This document shows positions 1 through 8,696 of a DNA stretch of 64,000 nucleotides, in pieces (positions within the stretch are counted from its first letter, which is position 1; each line of letters starts with the position of its first letter). Below the pieces are notes generated by a model. It saw only the letters and a list, made by a program, of their open reading frames with translations. It was not told the DNA's origin and searched no databases. Where the stretch lies: NCBI GenBank assembly GCA_046566145.1, contig JBKHXF010000018.1:124001-188000 (forward strand). Direction: 5' to 3'. Source of the DNA: JBKHXF01 sp046566145 (GTDB lineage Bacteria; Actinomycetota; Nitriliruptoria; Nitriliruptorales; Nitriliruptoraceae). The translations under genes and the position numbers were made by a program.

Positions 1-61
1 GCCCGCTCGGGTCGGCGACGGGGCGCAGCGCCGGTCGGGATGGGGAGGTCAGGGCGCTCAC
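1..61 (-). CDS. Probable FtsL-like division protein, N-terminal fragment
   Basis: A GTG at 61-59 overlaps the rsmH stop by four bases (GTGA) and opens a frame that stays open to the window edge. About 20 codons are visible (MSALTSPSRP... VADPSG), too few to recognise a domain. The identification rests on position: in actinobacterial division/cell-wall clusters the gene after rsmH is usually a small FtsL-type membrane protein, and such proteins often start with a short basic/Pro-rich cytoplasmic tail. That is inference; only the overlap and open frame are seen. Confidence 0.45.
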   Translation of the reverse strand, partial: MSALTSPSRPALRPVADPSG

Positions 62-1116
62 GGGTGTGTCGCCTCTCTCCGCGGGGCGGCATCGTGGGGT
101 GGAGGGGGCAGGCGCCGGACGGCGCGCAGGCGCGCGGCCGAGGCCCGGGGGTTGGTCGCGAGCTCCTCGTCCGACGGCCGCTCGGGCCGGCGGACGAGGA
201 GCTCGACGTCGGGGACGCGGCCGCAGGCGCACACCGGGAGATCCGGTGGGCAGATGCACCCGCGAGCCGCGTCGGTGAAGGCCCGCTTGACGATGCGGTC
301 CTCCAGGCTGTGGTAGCTGAGCACGACCAGCACGCCACCGACCGCGAGCCGGTCGATGGCCTCGGGCAGGAGGCGCTCGAGGGCCTCGAGCTCGCCGTTC
401 ACGGCGATGCGCAGGCCCTGGAAGGTGCGGGTCGCCGGGTGGCCACCGGTGCGACGGGCGGCCGCCGGGATGGCGCCGCGCACGACCTCGGCGAGGTCCG
501 TGGTCCGCTCGAAGGGACGCTCGCGGCGCCGGTCGACGATGGCCCGGGCGATCCGGTCGGCGAAGCGCTCCTCGCCGTACACGGAGATGACGCGCCGCAG
601 CTCGGCGGGCTCGGCGTGGTTGACGAGGTCGGCCGCCGTGGTGGCGGCGTCGGGCCCCATCCGCATGTCGAGGGGCCCGTCCTGGCGGTAGGAGAACCCG
701 CGGTCGGCCTCGTCGACGTGCATGGAGGAGATGCCGAGGTCGAGCAGCATCGCCGCGACCGTGGGGACGCCGAGGGCGTCGAGCACGTCGCCGAGCGCGT
801 CGAACCGCACCTGCGCGAGGTGGGTGGTGACCTCGGAGGGCAGCGTCGCGAGCCGGTGCGCGGCGAGCTCGTGCGCGTGGGGGTCGCGGTCGAGCCCGAC
901 CAGCATCGCGTGCCCGAAGCGCCCGACGCGGTCGGTGAGCACGGCGTGGGCGTGCCCCGCCGCGCCGAGCGTGCCGTCCACGTAGGGACCGTCGGGCGCC
1001 GCGCCGAGCAGCTCGACCACGCGGTCGAGCAGCACGGGCACGTGCGGGGCCTCGGGGGCCACGGCGGTCTCCGGGTCGTGGGCGGCGTCCGGGCGGACGG
1101 GGACGAGGACGGTCAC
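58..1116 (-). CDS. rsmH: 16S rRNA (cytosine-1402-N4)-methyltransferase RsmH
   Basis: RsmH (MraW) transfers a methyl group from SAM to N4 of C1402 in the decoding centre of 16S rRNA. The 352-residue product has the family landmarks: HVPVLLDRVVELL near residue 25, SAM loop VDGTLGAAGHA (about 46-56), GLDRDP, LLDLGISSMHVD, FSYRQDGPLDMRM and the late LSYHSLEDRIVKR. It is slightly longer than the usual ~310 residues because of N- and C-terminal tails. The GTG start overlaps the preceding stop by four bases, so it is translationally coupled in the mraZ operon. Confident by family. Confidence 0.96.
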   Translation of the reverse strand: MTVLVPVRPDAAHDPETAVAPEAPHVPVLLDRVVELLGAAPDGPYVDGTLGAAGHAHAVLTDRVGRFGHAMLVGLDRDPHAHELAAHRLATLPSEVTTHLAQVRFDALGDVLDALGVPTVAAMLLDLGISSMHVDEADRGFSYRQDGPLDMRMGPDAATTAADLVNHAEPAELRRVISVYGEERFADRIARAIVDRRRERPFERTTDLAEVVRGAIPAAARRTGGHPATRTFQGLRIAVNGELEALERLLPEAIDRLAVGGVLVVLSYHSLEDRIVKRAFTDAARGCICPPDLPVCACGRVPDVELLVRRPERPSDEELATNPRASAARLRAVRRLPPPPHDAAPRREATHP

Positions 1117-1352
1117 GCGGCTTGCAGGCGGCGGCGGCGCCGGCGGCCGGCCACGAGCGGCGCGAGGTCGAGGGCGAGGACGCCGAGGGCGAGCTCGCGC
1201 AGCTCGCCGGAGAACTCGAGGATGGTCTCGAGCCGCGCGACGGCGTGGTCGCGCTCCGGTCCCTCGAGCAGGTCGATGGCCGCGAGCAGGTCGCTGATGG
1301 TGCGCAACGTGGTCCCCTCGTCGTGGGTGCGGGTGGCGTCGTGCCCGGTCAC
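1113..1352 (-). CDS. Small unknown protein between mraZ and rsmH
   Basis: A 79-residue frame begins with GTG overlapping the mraZ stop by four bases and ends overlapping the rsmH start by four bases, so it is coupled on both sides and very likely real. The middle reads as two amphipathic helices (LLAAIDLLEGPERDHAVARL, then SGELRELALGVLALDLAPLV), followed by a highly basic end (AGRRRRRRLQAA). There is no signal peptide or confident membrane segment. I do not recognise the family. Its place inside the cell-wall cluster suggests a link to division or envelope growth, or a purely regulatory coupling role; both are inference. Confidence 0.7.
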   Translation of the reverse strand: MTGHDATRTHDEGTTLRTISDLLAAIDLLEGPERDHAVARLETILEFSGELRELALGVLALDLAPLVAGRRRRRRLQAA

Positions 1353-1783
1353 TGGAGACCCCCGGCGAACTGGCCGAAGGGGCCGTCGAGCGAGGCGAAG
1401 GCCTCCTCGGCGATCTCCCGGTAGCTCTCCCAGGTCTCGCGGGCCCAGATCTCGACCTTCTCGTCCGCGCCGTTCACGGTGAGGTCCTTCTCGAGCCCGG
1501 CGTACTCCCGCAGGCGGGGGGGGATCGTCACGCGCCCCTGCGAGTCGGGCACCTCCTCGTGGGCCCCGGCCAGGAACACGCGCAGGTACGCGCGGGCGCG
1601 CTGGTCCTCGCGCGGGAGCGAGCGCAGCTCCTCCACGCGCCGCTCGAAGGCGGCCCGCGGGTAGACGTCGATGCAGCGCTCCTGCGACGGGGCGAACACG
1701 AGGCCGCCGGCGAGGCGCTCACGGAAGCGAGCCGGGAGGATGACCCGGCCCTTGTCGTCCAGCGTGTGCTGGTGCTCTCCCAT
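1349..1783 (-). CDS. mraZ: Transcriptional regulator MraZ
   Basis: MraZ is the DNA-binding regulator that opens division/cell-wall operons and represses its own promoter. The 144-residue product has two SpoVT/AbrB-like halves, each with the DxxGR(V)xxP signature: LDDKGRVILPARFRE (about 8-22) and DSQGRVTIPPRLREYAGL (about 81-98). The ATG at 1783 begins MGEHQHTLDDKGR, the normal family N-terminus; an upstream in-frame extension is rejected because it would run through the promoter and repeats. It heads a coupled operon with the 79-residue unknown, rsmH and the probable ftsL. Confidence 0.95.
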   Translation of the reverse strand: MGEHQHTLDDKGRVILPARFRERLAGGLVFAPSQERCIDVYPRAAFERRVEELRSLPREDQRARAYLRVFLAGAHEEVPDSQGRVTIPPRLREYAGLEKDLTVNGADEKVEIWARETWESYREIAEEAFASLDGPFGQFAGGLQ

Positions 1784-1844
1784 GAACACGAGTGCCGCTG
1801 CCCCGTCCGTCTCGCACCCCGCTCCACCACGGGATGGGAATGTC

Positions 1845-1860
1845 CTCCACTTCGCTCCAC
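1845..1860 (-). promoter_or_regulatory. MraZ-type direct repeats
   Basis: Read on the minus strand, GTGGAG occurs at 1860-1855 and again at 1850-1845, ten bases apart. A second 10-base-spaced pair (GTGGAG at 1827-1822, GTGCGA at 1817-1812) lies nearer the gene. MraZ is known to bind TGGG/TGGA-like repeats with 10-base periodicity in its own leader. Here the first copy overlaps the predicted minus-10 element, which fits autorepression. Confidence 0.55.
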
Positions 1861-1887
1861 GGTACGCCGCAACGTCCCCCACGTCAA
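1859..1887 (-). promoter_or_regulatory. mraZ operon promoter
   Basis: On the minus strand TTGACG (1887-1882) is followed after exactly 17 bases by TACCGT (1864-1859), a good housekeeping-sigma promoter for this GC content. It is placed about 75 bases before the mraZ ATG, so the leader carries the MraZ-type repeats. The minus-10 overlaps the first GTGGAG repeat. Confidence 0.6.
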
Positions 1888-2134
1888 CGCGTTCGGTCGA
1901 TCATCTGCCCGGCCAGGACGCCGAGAACGTCCACGGACGGCCGTTCTCGGGCGGGGAGCGATGTGGAGCGGTGCCGGCACGACGACCCGGGACGACCACG
2001 GGGACCCGACCCCTCGGAGGTCGGAGCGCCCCCGAAGGCGCCCTCCCCGCCGCCCCACACCGCCCGGAACGGACAGGACGGACCCACGACGGGGTCCCGG
2101 TGGAGCGGAGTGGGGCGCCGAGCGGGGCTGCGGC
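1888..2134. other. Intergenic stretch with an inverted repeat
   Basis: This is the upstream part of the 351-base gap between the mraZ start and the tetR stop; both genes read leftward. The one clear structure is an inverted repeat at 1921-1950: nine-base arms CCGAGAACG and CGTTCTCGG around a 12-base loop that can itself fold. It may end tetR transcription or bind a regulator of the mraZ promoter about 35 bases further on. No run of U follows. I see no credible gene here. Confidence 0.45.
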
Positions 2135-2782
2135 TCAGTCGATCCCGGCGGGGCGGAGCGTCAGCCGGGCGATGCCCCCGAACCACAGCTCGGCCAGCGT
2201 CGTGACGGCCGCGTCCCGCGCCCCGTCGTCGGCCACGTCCACCCGCTGGGTCGCGTAGCCCTCGACCATCGCCACGAGCGCGCCGGCGGCGATCGTCGGG
2301 TCGTGCCCGGTCCCCCGCAGCGCCGGCGCGAGCTGGCCCGCGACGCGGTCGACGTACTCGGCCCGCACGTCACGCAGCCGGTCGAGGAAGTGGGCCTCGT
2401 GGCTCGCGGCCTCGAGCCAGGTGCGGATGACGTCGGCCTCGCCCACGAACACGTCGACGAAGCGCTCGATGACGCCCTGCACGACCCCGCGCGGGTCGGG
2501 CCCGTCCCACGGCTCCTCGGTCACGGCGCGCAGGGCTGCGGCGGTCTCGTCGAGCAGCGCGTCGAGCACCGCGGCCTTGTTCTCGTGGTAGGTGTAGAAC
2601 GTCCCGTGGGAGACCCCGGCGGCCGCGGTGATGTCCTCGACCCGCGCCGCTGCGTAGCCGAGCTCGCCGAACACCTGCCTCGCAGCGGCGCGCAGCCGGG
2701 CGGCGGTGGCCTGGCCGCGGGACGTCCGCGGCCCCCCGGACGCCGGCGACGGCTCCGTCGCGGCCTGCTGCCCCTGCTCCAC
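2135..2782 (-). CDS. TetR/AcrR-family transcriptional regulator
   Basis: The product is a 215-residue TetR-type repressor. The N-terminal helix-turn-helix is clear: RLRAAARQVFGELGYAAARV, then EDITAAAGVSHGTFYTYHENKAAVLDALL, followed by a helical ligand-binding/dimerisation domain with no recognisable specificity. I chose the GTG at 2782 because GGAGGAG stands six bases before it. The frame stays open to 2977, but that would absorb the palindrome at 2955-2972 into coding sequence. The palindrome lies between this gene and the divergent zinc-ribbon gene, so autoregulation and control of that neighbour are likely. Ligand unknown. Confidence 0.88.
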   Translation of the reverse strand: MEQGQQAATEPSPASGGPRTSRGQATAARLRAAARQVFGELGYAAARVEDITAAAGVSHGTFYTYHENKAAVLDALLDETAAALRAVTEEPWDGPDPRGVVQGVIERFVDVFVGEADVIRTWLEAASHEAHFLDRLRDVRAEYVDRVAGQLAPALRGTGHDPTIAAGALVAMVEGYATQRVDVADDGARDAAVTTLAELWFGGIARLTLRPAGID

Positions 2783-2954
2783 GCCCCGCTCCTCCACCGT
2801 GCCCGCGCCGCACCGCACGGCACCTTCCGGTGCGTCGGACCCTCGCACCGTCCGGGGCCGCGCCGCCGGTGGGCCGCGCGGTTCCCGCGCAGCCGACCCG
2901 CGCGGCCGCGGAGGTGGTTGTGCCCGTCGCGCCGCGACCCTACCGTTGGCCCCG

Positions 2955-2972
2955 GTTGACGTCGATGTCAAC
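2955..2972. promoter_or_regulatory. Palindromic operator, probably TetR-type
   Basis: GTTGAC-GTCGAT-GTCAAC is an 18-base palindrome with a single mismatched pair. It lies between a leftward TetR gene and a rightward small gene, the usual place for a TetR operator. It also supplies TTGAC on both strands, so a bound repressor would block any minus-35 element there. I could not find a well-spaced minus-10 partner on either strand. Confidence 0.55.
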
Positions 2973-2997
2973 ATCATCAGCGGCTAGGAGGTCCAGG

Positions 2998-3255
2998 GTG
3001 TCGTTCACGTGTGACGGGTGCGAGCAGGAGCTGTCGGGGCCGCGTGTCGTCTTCACCACCGAGGCGACCGATGCCCGCGGCGTCGACGTCGAGGTCGCGA
3101 AGCGGTGGACGACCTGCCGCCCCTGCGCGGACGACCTCTTCGACCGGATCGGTGAGCCCTCCCCGTGGTCCGACGAGGACGACAAGACGATGGTCCTGCC
3201 GGACGAGGAGTCCGTCGGGGCCCAGATGGGCGGGTTCCTCAGCGCACGCCGCTGA
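2998..3255 (+). CDS. Small two-CxxC zinc-ribbon protein
   Basis: An 85-residue protein of unknown function. The GTG at 2998 is preceded by a perfect AGGAGG with six-base spacing, which fixes the start. Two CxxC knuckles, CDGC (about residue 5) and CRPC (about 42), would hold one zinc; between them is a beta-rich stretch (SGPRVVFTTEA). The C-terminus is acidic (SDEDDKTMVLPDEESV). It has no membrane segment. It sits just after the TetR-type palindrome, so it may be that regulator's target. A cytoplasmic zinc-ribbon adaptor is the most I can say. Confidence 0.75.
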   Translation: MSFTCDGCEQELSGPRVVFTTEATDARGVDVEVAKRWTTCRPCADDLFDRIGEPSPWSDEDDKTMVLPDEESVGAQMGGFLSARR

Positions 3256-3346
3256 CCGCACCCTGCAGCGGGCCCGGGCGGGCCGTCGGTAGGCTCCGGC
3301 CGCCACACCGATCCCGCACGCCCACGCCGCCCGCCAGGGGGAGCCC

Positions 3347-4327
<981 letters not shown>

Positions 4328-4355
4328 CCACTCCGAGCGACCCCCGGGTGACGAC

Positions 4356-5579
4356 GTGCTGACCGACCGCGGCAAGGGGCTCGTCGCCACCGCCGGCGTG
4401 CTCTGGCTCCTGAGCCGGCTGCTCGGCGTGCCCGCGCTGTCCATGGCGGCCGTCGCCGCCCTGGCGCTCGTGGCCCTGGCGGTCGGCTCCACGATGCTCG
4501 CCTCCGCCTCCCTCACGGTGCGGCGCAGCGTCCAGCCGGCCCGGCTCTTCCACGACGCCGACGGCCGGGTGGAGCTGCGGGTCACCAACCGGGGCCGCCT
4601 GCCGACCGCGACGTTGCAGGTCGAGGACCGCATCCCGGCCGCGCTGGCCGACGGGGCCCGATTCGTCCTCTCCCCCGTCCGCGCCGGCGGCGGCGTGACG
4701 CTGCGCTACCGGGTGCACGGCCGCCAGCGCGGTCGGTTCGACGTGGGGCCGCTCGAGGTCCGGCTGCGCGACCCGTTCGGCATCGCCGCCCGCCGGCACA
4801 CGTTCGCCTCGACCGACCGACTGACCGTCTACCCGCCCGTCTGGCGGCTCCCCGCCGGCCTGCCGCTCGGCGGGCGTGCCGGCAGCACCGGTGACGGCAC
4901 GCCGAGGCCGCTGCGCTCCGGCGACGAGCTCGCGACCATCCGCGAGTACGTCCGCGGCGACGACCTGCGCAAGGTCCACTGGGCCTCGACCGCGCACCGC
5001 GGCAAGCTCATGGTCCGCCAGGACGAGTCCCCGCAGAACCCACGGGCCACCGTCGTGCTCGACGTCCGGCTCGGGGTCCACCGGGGCGCCGGCCCGACCT
5101 CGTCCCTGGAGGCCGCCGTGTCGGCCACCGCGAGCGCGATCTACCACGTCGCCGAGCGCGGGTACGGCAGCTCGCTGCTCACCCGCCCGACGGCCCGGCC
5201 CGGCGCCGGCGTGCGCTGGGAGGCCGCCCTGGAGGAGCTCGCCGCGATCGGTCCCGACGGCGCCGCCGACCTCGCGGGCGTGTGGCAGCAGCTCGCCACC
5301 GGCGCCGCCGACGCCAGCGTGCTCGTCGCGGTCGTCACGGTGCCCGACGCCGTGCTGTTGCGGCAGATGGTCCGCGCCGGCCGCGGGTTCCCCCTGCGGG
5401 TCGCGGTCCTCGTGGACGCCCCGAGCTACAGCCGGGCCGTGCGCAGCGACGGCGGCGCCGTCGGCACGGCGGCCGCGCTGCGGGCGGCGGGATGGCGCGT
5501 CACCCTGCTGGCCCAGGGCGACCGCCTCGACCACCGGTGGCGCGAGCTCATCAGCCAGACCCCGACCCGGATCGCCTGA
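4356..5579 (+). CDS. DUF58 / VWA-like membrane protein
   Basis: A 407-residue partner of the MoxR ATPase. Two hydrophobic segments near the N-terminus (about 8-25 and 28-48) anchor it, followed by a beta-rich domain (RSVQPARLFHDADGRVELRV). The DUF58 hallmark GDDLRKVHWASTAHRGKLMVR is at about residues 203-223, and the end is a VWA-like fold with VVLDVRLGVH. GTG starts 28 bases after the moxR stop. Function is not established for the family beyond involvement with MoxR and transglutaminase-like proteins. Confidence 0.9.
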   Translation: MLTDRGKGLVATAGVLWLLSRLLGVPALSMAAVAALALVALAVGSTMLASASLTVRRSVQPARLFHDADGRVELRVTNRGRLPTATLQVEDRIPAALADGARFVLSPVRAGGGVTLRYRVHGRQRGRFDVGPLEVRLRDPFGIAARRHTFASTDRLTVYPPVWRLPAGLPLGGRAGSTGDGTPRPLRSGDELATIREYVRGDDLRKVHWASTAHRGKLMVRQDESPQNPRATVVLDVRLGVHRGAGPTSSLEAAVSATASAIYHVAERGYGSSLLTRPTARPGAGVRWEAALEELAAIGPDGAADLAGVWQQLATGAADASVLVAVVTVPDAVLLRQMVRAGRGFPLRVAVLVDAPSYSRAVRSDGGAVGTAAALRAAGWRVTLLAQGDRLDHRWRELISQTPTRIA

Positions 5580-5609
5580 CCGCACCCCCACCCCGACCCG
5601 AGGCAGGAC

Positions 5610-7973
5610 GTGACCCGAGCACCGCTCCACGGCGCCCTCGTCGCGCTGGCCGTCGCCGGCGCGCTCGTCGGGATGACCCGCGTCTTCGCGACCGGCGAGT
5701 GGTGGGGGCCCGCCCTCGCGGCGGCCGTGCTGGCGACGGCCGCGGCCGCCGGCGCACGCCGGGTGGGCTTCGGGTCGGCGGCCACGCTGGTCGCCTCGCT
5801 CGTCGGCCTGACGGTGTTCACCTACATCGTGCACCTCCCCTCCGGCCCCCTGGTCCCCGGGCTGGCCCAGCTCGCCGACGCGCGCGAGCTCTTCGGCGAC
5901 GGGCTCGAGCAGCTGCGCGAGGAACCCGCGCCCACGGTGCCGCTGCAGGGCCTGCTGCTGCTCGTGACCACCGGCGTGTGGGCCACCGCGCACGCCAGCT
6001 TCGAGCTGCTCAACCGGCTGCGTCGCCCGGGGCTCGCGCTCGTCCCCCCGGCGGTGCTGTGGGCGGTGCCGCTCGCGATGCCGCAGCCGGCGGGCGAGAC
6101 CTGGCGGCACACGGTCCCGTTCCTGCTCGGGTGCGTCGTGGTGCTGCTGGTCGAGAGCGACGCGGACGTCGCCGGGTGGGCCCGGGATCGCGCCGACGCC
6201 CGCCTCTCCAGGGTGGGGCTGGGCGTCGGCGGCGTCGCGGTGCTGCTCGCCGCGGTCGTGCCGGGCGTCCTGCCCGGCTACCAGGCCGACGCGTGGCTCG
6301 ACCTCGACGGCGGCAACGACCCCCGCGGCTACCAGCCCATCGTGGACGTCGGCGACCGCCTCTCCCTCCCGGTGCCCCGCCCGGTCCTGCGCGTCGCCAC
6401 CGACCGACCCGTCTACCTCCGGCTCGCCGCGCTCGACAGCTTCGACGACAACACCTGGCGGCTCGGACCGCCCGGGGAGGCCTCCTTCTCCCCCGACTCC
6501 GCCCAGCTGTTCGACGCCTCGGACGAGCTCCCGCCGGAGACCCCCATCTCGGTCGGCGACGACCTTCTGGTCGACGTGGAGGTGCTCGATCTCGAGAACA
6601 TCTACGTCCCGGTCCCCTACCAGCCGGCCCGCATCCTCGGGCCCGCCCGGCGGCAGATGGTGTACTCGACCGTCGGGGGGTTCGTGGCGACGGGTCAGCT
6701 CAACGAGAACGAGATCGGCGGGCGGCTCCGCCCCGGTGTGCAGCAGGGCCTGACGTACCGGGTCGAGGCGGTGCTGCCGACCCCGACCGCGGCGGCCCTG
6801 CGCGAGTCGACCGCAGCACCCGGCGAGGTGGCCCCCTGGCTGGTCCTGCCGGGCGGCGACGAGGGGCGCTACGAGCGCTACCGGGTCCTGGCCGAGGAGC
6901 TCTACGCGGAGGCCGGTGCGACGACGAACGTCGACCGCGCCCTCGCGCTGCAGCGGTGGTTCACCTCCGACGGTGGGTTCGAGTACTCCCTCGCCGACCT
7001 GGCCCCGCTCCGCGGACCGGGGGCTCTCGAGGCCTTCGTGTTCGAGGACCGGGTCGGGTACTGCGAGTACTTCGCGACGGCCATGGCCGTCATGCTGCGC
7101 GCGAGCGGCGTCCCGGCCCGCGTCGCGGTCGGGTTCCTGCCGGGCGAGCTGCTCGCCGCGGCCGACCCCGCGGCCGGGCGCGACCGCGACCTGTACGAGG
7201 TCTCGAGCTCCGACGCGCACGCCTGGGTCGAGGTGCTGTTCCCCGGGTTCGGCTGGATCAAGTTCGACCCGACGCCCCGCGCCGACGGGGCCACGTTCGC
7301 CCCGTCCGCGGACGACCTCGACCCGTTGCTCAGCGAGGCGGAGCAGGAGGCCCAGCAGGAGCTCGAGCCGCCCGACGCCGCGACGGAGGCCCCCACCGAC
7401 GTGCCGGTTCCGGACACCCCGGACCTGCCCGAGGAGGACACGCCCAACGACGCCGGCGGCGCGCCCGGGGCCGGGGAGGACGCCGGCGTGCCGGTCGCGC
7501 TGCGCGTCGGCTCCGGCCTGCTGCTGCTGCTCACGGCGGTCGGGGTGGGCCTCGTCCTCGCCGAGCGCCGCGTCCGCGGGCGGGCGCACCCCGAGCTGCC
7601 GGCGGACGAGCGGGTCATCGTCGCCCAGCGTCGCGTCCTCGCCGCCGCGCGCGCCCTCGGCGTCGGTCGCATGCCGCACGAGACGATCGTGGAGGTCGCG
7701 GCCCGCTGGGCCGAGGAGGGGCGGGTCGACCCGAGCACCGCCGCCGCCTTCGCGCGAGCCGTCCAGACCTCGGCGTTCGGTCCGGGCGTGGACGACGCGA
7801 CCGCGGAGGCCGTCGACGAGACCGCCGAGCGTCTGGTCACGGACCTGCGCACGTCGGTGGAGCCCCGCGATCGGTGGCTCGCGCCCGTTCGGGTCCCGCT
7901 GGCCGAGGCCGGGGTCCGGGGTCGGCGTCTCGTGGCCGCCGGCGCCCGGCTGTTCCGCGAGGACCGCGACTGA
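5610..7973 (+). CDS. Transglutaminase-like membrane protein (TgpA type, DUF3488/DUF4129)
   Basis: A 787-residue integral membrane protein. About six N-terminal membrane helices (to residue ~225) precede an extracytoplasmic transglutaminase core with catalytic Cys in GYCEYFATAMAVMLRASGVP (~484), His in SSDAHAWVEVLFPGFGW and Asp in WIKFDPTPRADG. A Pro/Glu-rich linker, one more helix (about 632-650) and a DUF4129-like cytoplasmic tail follow. It closes the moxR-DUF58-tgpA set. Probably a cysteine protease or crosslinking enzyme of the envelope; substrate unknown. Confidence 0.92.
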   Translation: MTRAPLHGALVALAVAGALVGMTRVFATGEWWGPALAAAVLATAAAAGARRVGFGSAATLVASLVGLTVFTYIVHLPSGPLVPGLAQLADARELFGDGLEQLREEPAPTVPLQGLLLLVTTGVWATAHASFELLNRLRRPGLALVPPAVLWAVPLAMPQPAGETWRHTVPFLLGCVVVLLVESDADVAGWARDRADARLSRVGLGVGGVAVLLAAVVPGVLPGYQADAWLDLDGGNDPRGYQPIVDVGDRLSLPVPRPVLRVATDRPVYLRLAALDSFDDNTWRLGPPGEASFSPDSAQLFDASDELPPETPISVGDDLLVDVEVLDLENIYVPVPYQPARILGPARRQMVYSTVGGFVATGQLNENEIGGRLRPGVQQGLTYRVEAVLPTPTAAALRESTAAPGEVAPWLVLPGGDEGRYERYRVLAEELYAEAGATTNVDRALALQRWFTSDGGFEYSLADLAPLRGPGALEAFVFEDRVGYCEYFATAMAVMLRASGVPARVAVGFLPGELLAAADPAAGRDRDLYEVSSSDAHAWVEVLFPGFGWIKFDPTPRADGATFAPSADDLDPLLSEAEQEAQQELEPPDAATEAPTDVPVPDTPDLPEEDTPNDAGGAPGAGEDAGVPVALRVGSGLLLLLTAVGVGLVLAERRVRGRAHPELPADERVIVAQRRVLAAARALGVGRMPHETIVEVAARWAEEGRVDPSTAAAFARAVQTSAFGPGVDDATAEAVDETAERLVTDLRTSVEPRDRWLAPVRVPLAEAGVRGRRLVAAGARLFREDRD

Positions 7974-8027
7974 CCGAAGCGACACGCGTCGAGGCGTGCG
8001 TCCACGAGGACCGGTCGGGACGCGGTG

Positions 8028-8351
8028 TCAGGCCTCGGGGTCGCCGTCGCCGCGCAGCACGCGGACCGCGCGCTCCCCGAGCGTGCCGTCCCCCTCGCCG
8101 ACGGCGCGGACGCCGATCACGACGGAGGTGAACATCAGGGCCATGCCGGCCAGCGCGAGCCACTGCGACACGACGAGGCCGAGCAGCAGCCCGAAGCCGA
8201 GGACGAACCCGGCGACCGCGAGGCGCAGCCGGCGACCGCGGTGGTCCACGGCGGTGGTCCGTCGGGCGCGCTCGACGAAGCGAGGGTCGTCCTCGGAGAG
8301 GCGACGCTCGATCTCTGCGAGGATGCGCTCCTCGTGCTCCGACAGCGGCAT
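8028..8351 (-). CDS. DUF3040 membrane protein
   Basis: A 107-residue protein with the conserved DUF3040 opening MPLSEHEERILAEIERRL, a short charged stretch, and two hydrophobic helices (about 50-68 and 74-92). The family is confined to Actinomycetota and has no assigned function. ATG at 8351 is chosen because it starts the conserved motif; upstream codons are unrelated. A TATACT hexamer 30 bases upstream is a plausible minus-10. It converges on the transglutaminase gene with a 54-base gap. Confidence 0.88.
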   Translation of the reverse strand: MPLSEHEERILAEIERRLSEDDPRFVERARRTTAVDHRGRRLRLAVAGFVLGFGLLLGLVVSQWLALAGMALMFTSVVIGVRAVGEGDGTLGERAVRVLRGDGDPEA

Positions 8352-8381
8352 CGTGGCTCCCGCGGCTCGACGCGTCCGGCG

Positions 8382-8387
8382 AGTATA
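8382..8387 (-). promoter_or_regulatory. Possible minus-10 of the DUF3040 gene
   Basis: TATACT on the minus strand, 30 bases before the ATG, stands out as an AT-rich block in very GC-rich DNA. No good minus-35 is seen 16-18 bases further out (closest GTGCCC), so it may depend on an activator or a different sigma factor. Confidence 0.4.
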
Positions 8388-8696
8388 CGAGGGAGGTCCG
8401 GAGCGGGCACGGCCTGCGGATGGCCGTCCGGTGGCCGTCCACCGCCGGCGCGCGGTGCGCGCGTGTCGCGCTCGCCGGTCCGCCCGACGGGGGCGTGCGA
8501 GGCTGCGGGCACTGCGGCGGCGGGGCCGGTCCGCGACGTGACTAGTACGCGGGGACGGTATGTGAACCATCTTCCGCCCCGGGCCTTGTCAATGGCCCGG
8601 GTGGTGTGCAGAACTGTCGACGACGGGAGCGACGCGGAGCCTCCCCACCCGGTCCACGGCCGGACCGACGCCCCCACGGAAGAGACGGCGACCGCC
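8388..8696. other. Divergent intergenic region with a stem-loop
   Basis: This gap separates the leftward DUF3040 gene from the rightward sigma-factor gene. It contains a perfect stem-loop at 8578-8601: CCCGGGCC, an eight-base loop (TTGTCAAT), then GGCCCGGG. The loop carries TTGTCA, a possible minus-35 with AGAACT 18 bases on, so the hairpin could sit in the sigma-gene promoter or act as a terminator or RNA switch. No credible coding frame was seen. Confidence 0.45.

Noticed and set aside
2135..2977. 280-residue version of the TetR regulator
   Set aside because: The extra 65 residues are Arg/Pro-rich, cover the palindromic operator, and lack a ribosome site; 2782 has GGAGGAG.
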